Shown here one piece after another: positions 61,922 to 64,000 of a stretch of 64,000 bases of DNA. Every line of letters begins with the position of its first letter. The first letter of the stretch is position 1. The notes under the pieces were generated by a model, which was not told the DNA's origin, made no database searches, and worked only from the letters and a program-made list of their open reading frames with translations. The position numbers were made by a program, and so were the translations under genes. Location of the stretch: positions 1 through 64,000 of the forward strand of contig NZ_JAKZGP010000019.1 of the NCBI RefSeq assembly GCF_022549775.1. The letters run 5' to 3'. The stretch comes from Belliella filtrata (GTDB lineage Bacteria > Bacteroidota > Bacteroidia > Cytophagales > Cyclobacteriaceae).

Positions 61922-64000
61922 ATGAGAAAGCTAGGTTTATCACTTGTGTTATTTTGTGTCTATCTGAATGTCGTAGCACAGCATAGAGTCAGTGGGATTG
62001 TAAAGGATAAGGAAACAGGAGAGGTTTTGGTTGGTGCCAATGTGATCATTGAAGGTACTGGAAGGGGAGCTACTTCGGATTTATCTGGGAATTTTGAAAT
62101 AAGAAATGTACCTGGTGGAGAGTTTACTTTAAACATAACTTACTTGGGATATGAGCGTGTCAAGAATACACTTGAAATCCCTTTAAATACTCCGCTTGAG
62201 ATATTACTTTCACAGAGTGGGATTTTCACAGAAGAATTTGTCGTCTATGGGACACGGGCGACCAATGTCACGCCAACTACTTTTCAAAACATACAAAAGG
62301 AAGAAATTGCCAAACTCAATCTTGGGCAAGACATTCCGATGTTGCTTAATTACACACCTTCGGTCGTTAGTTTTTCAGATGCTGGAGCAGGGGTAGGGTA
62401 TACTGGATTGAGGATTAGGGGCACTGATCAGACCAGAATCAATGTTACGGTGAACGGGATACCAATGAATGATGCCGAGTCTCATGGTGTTTTCTGGGTG
62501 AATATGCCAGATTTTGCTTCATCTGTTGACAATATGCAGATCCAAAGAGGGGTGGGAACTTCCACTAATGGAGCAGCTACTTTTGGAGCAAGCATCAACA
62601 TTCAGACAGATACCAAGCAAGAAGATGCCTATGGTGAGGTAGATAATTCCTTTGGATCATTCAATACCAGGAGGCATACGGTGAAAGCTGGCACAGGATT
62701 GATCAAAGATAGGTGGGCATTTGATGCTAGGCTATCTCAAATCTCCTCTGATGGCTATATTGATCGTGGATTTTCAGATTTAAAATCCTTTTTTGTCAGT
62801 GGAGGATATTATGGAGACAAGCATATTTTCAAAATGAATGTATTCTCTGGTGCTGAGCAGACATACCAATCTTGGGAAGGAGTGCCTGAGCATTTGCTGG
62901 AAAGCAATAGGACTTTTAACCTTTATACTTATGATAACCAAACGGACAATTACCAGCAGGATCATTATCAATTTATCTATACTGGAGAGATCAATTCAAA
63001 CTGGAAAGCAAATGCGGCACTGCACTATACTTATGGCCGAGGGTATTATGAGCAGTTCAGACCAAATGATAGGTTGAGCAGCTATAACTTACAGCCTGTA
63101 GAAATTGGAGGTGTAAGCATACCTCGCATGGATATCATTCGCAGGAGATGGCTTGACAATGATTTTTATGGAGGTGTTTTTTCTTTCAATTATATCTCAG
63201 ACAATGCCCTTTGGGATGTAGTGATAGGTGGTGGAGCGAATAGGTATGATGGGGATCATTTTGGAGAGATTATATGGATGCAGTATGCGGCAGATGTCAA
63301 CATCAGGGATAGATATTATGACAATGTAGCCATCAAAGATGATAAGAACTTATATATAAAAGGGACTTTTGAAGCTACAGAGGGATTGTTTTTATATGGT
63401 GACTTACAATGGAGGGGTGTTGATTACAGTTTTGATGGGGTCAATAACGACCTTAGAGATATTTCAGGACAAGTGAATTACAATTTCTTCAATCCTAAAT
63501 TTGGACTTACTTATCAGACTGCGACTGGCAAATCTTGGTATGCTTCTTATGCCGTAGCCAATCGTGAGCCAGTAAGAAGGGACTTTACGGACTCACCTAT
63601 CATCGATAGGGCTCCGCAGGCAGAGAACTTACAAAACATCGAAATGGGGCTAAAAGTGAATCAAAGAAACTTTGCCTATAACCTGAATGTGTATTACATG
63701 AAATACCGCGATCAGTTGGTGCTTACAGGTCAGCTGAATGATGTAGGAGCTTATGTGAGAGATAATGTAGATGATTCTTATAGGCTAGGGGTGGAATTAG
63801 ATGGTAGTTATAAGTTGTCCTCGAAGTTTTCCATCGGAGGAAATATTGCGGTGAGTAGGAATAAAATATCATCCTTTACGGAATTTCTGGACGACTACTC
63901 TACTGAGGATTTCTTTCAAGAAGAAGTCAATTACACCAATACTGATATTGCATTCTCTCCTAATGTAGTAGGGTCTGCCATTTTGGATTTTAGACCTTTC
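61922..64000 (+). CDS. TonB-dependent receptor, probable thiamine uptake (3' end outside window)
   Basis: The frame is open from the ATG at 61922 to the window edge (693 codons, incomplete). It has a signal peptide ending VVAQ, then a carboxypeptidase-regulatory-like domain (HRVSGIVKDKETGEVLVG...), a plug domain with LLNYTPSVV, GLRIRGTDQTRINVTVNGIP and VDNMQIQRGVGTSTNGAAT, and then the barrel. It moves its ligand across the outer membrane using TonB energy. The TPP riboswitch in the leader points to thiamine or a phosphate derivative. Confidence 0.93.
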   Translation, partial: MRKLGLSLVLFCVYLNVVAQHRVSGIVKDKETGEVLVGANVIIEGTGRGATSDLSGNFEIRNVPGGEFTLNITYLGYERVKNTLEIPLNTPLEILLSQSGIFTEEFVVYGTRATNVTPTTFQNIQKEEIAKLNLGQDIPMLLNYTPSVVSFSDAGAGVGYTGLRIRGTDQTRINVTVNGIPMNDAESHGVFWVNMPDFASSVDNMQIQRGVGTSTNGAATFGASINIQTDTKQEDAYGEVDNSFGSFNTRRHTVKAGTGLIKDRWAFDARLSQISSDGYIDRGFSDLKSFFVSGGYYGDKHIFKMNVFSGAEQTYQSWEGVPEHLLESNRTFNLYTYDNQTDNYQQDHYQFIYTGEINSNWKANAALHYTYGRGYYEQFRPNDRLSSYNLQPVEIGGVSIPRMDIIRRRWLDNDFYGGVFSFNYISDNALWDVVIGGGANRYDGDHFGEIIWMQYAADVNIRDRYYDNVAIKDDKNLYIKGTFEATEGLFLYGDLQWRGVDYSFDGVNNDLRDISGQVNYNFFNPKFGLTYQTATGKSWYASYAVANREPVRRDFTDSPIIDRAPQAENLQNIEMGLKVNQRNFAYNLNVYYMKYRDQLVLTGQLNDVGAYVRDNVDDSYRLGVELDGSYKLSSKFSIGGNIAVSRNKISSFTEFLDDYSTEDFFQEEVNYTNTDIAFSPNVVGSAILDFRPF

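Overview
The window looks like chromosomal DNA of a Bacteroidetes bacterium, most likely a cytophagalean of the Cyclobacteriaceae (Algoriphagus-like) type. The evidence is the AT-rich composition, a complete type IX secretion/gliding core (porP, gldK, gldL, gldM, gldN, plus a porW/sprE lipoprotein), several families largely confined to this phylum (DUF4271, DUF4834), an ATP synthase operon without beta and epsilon genes, promoter-like TAnnTTTG elements, and a TPP riboswitch in front of a TonB-dependent receptor. It is mostly housekeeping DNA. I see no rRNA, tRNA, CRISPR array, prophage or insertion sequence.

Layout. 1-3.3 kb: a two-component system (membrane protein, NarL-type kinase, regulator) and a Gfo/Idh oxidoreductase. 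3.4-10.3 kb: single genes, including a methylase, a cysteine desulfurase, phosphoglucosamine mutase, an NqrM-like small protein, MazG, a DUF4886 protein and a YceI protein. 10.4-10.7 kb: a dead RelBE-type toxin-antitoxin pair. 10.8-17.7 kb (minus strand): M23 peptidase, bactofilin, AtpZ and F1Fo ATP synthase genes a, c, b, delta, alpha, gamma. 17.9-24.9 kb: PorW/SprE, PBP1A, UvrC. 24.9-34.1 kb (minus strand): Omp85-type protein, DUF4271, HemD, PorP and GldKLMN. 34.2-36.4 kb: HemW, DciA, DUF4197. 36.5-39.4 kb: a PP2C phosphatase/STAS/anti-sigma kinase partner switch. 39.5-43.7 kb: three consecutive SurA/parvulin-family periplasmic foldases. 44-47 kb: DUF4834 and a CarB without its allosteric domain. 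47-54 kb: two DUF4382 lipoproteins around ribD, msrC and a LOG-family gene, then a dGTPase gene with an early in-frame TGA. 54.3-58.4 kb: a type-2 (eukaryote-like) IleRS and LspA. 58.6-59.2 kb: a decayed DUF4143 ATPase. 59.2-64 kb: PnuC and a NadR-like kinase, a fatty acid desaturase, then a TPP riboswitch controlling an outer-membrane receptor that runs off the window.

The main functional theme is envelope biogenesis and protein traffic: T9SS parts, foldases, Omp85, LspA, PBP1A, bactofilin and M23 peptidase. I did not find a convincing undescribed multi-gene system. The most checkable observations are the decayed or interrupted genes (TA pair, dgt, DUF4143 ATPase), the recurring perfect palindromes in intergenic regions, the NqrM-like protein, and the domain losses and variants in CarB and IleRS.
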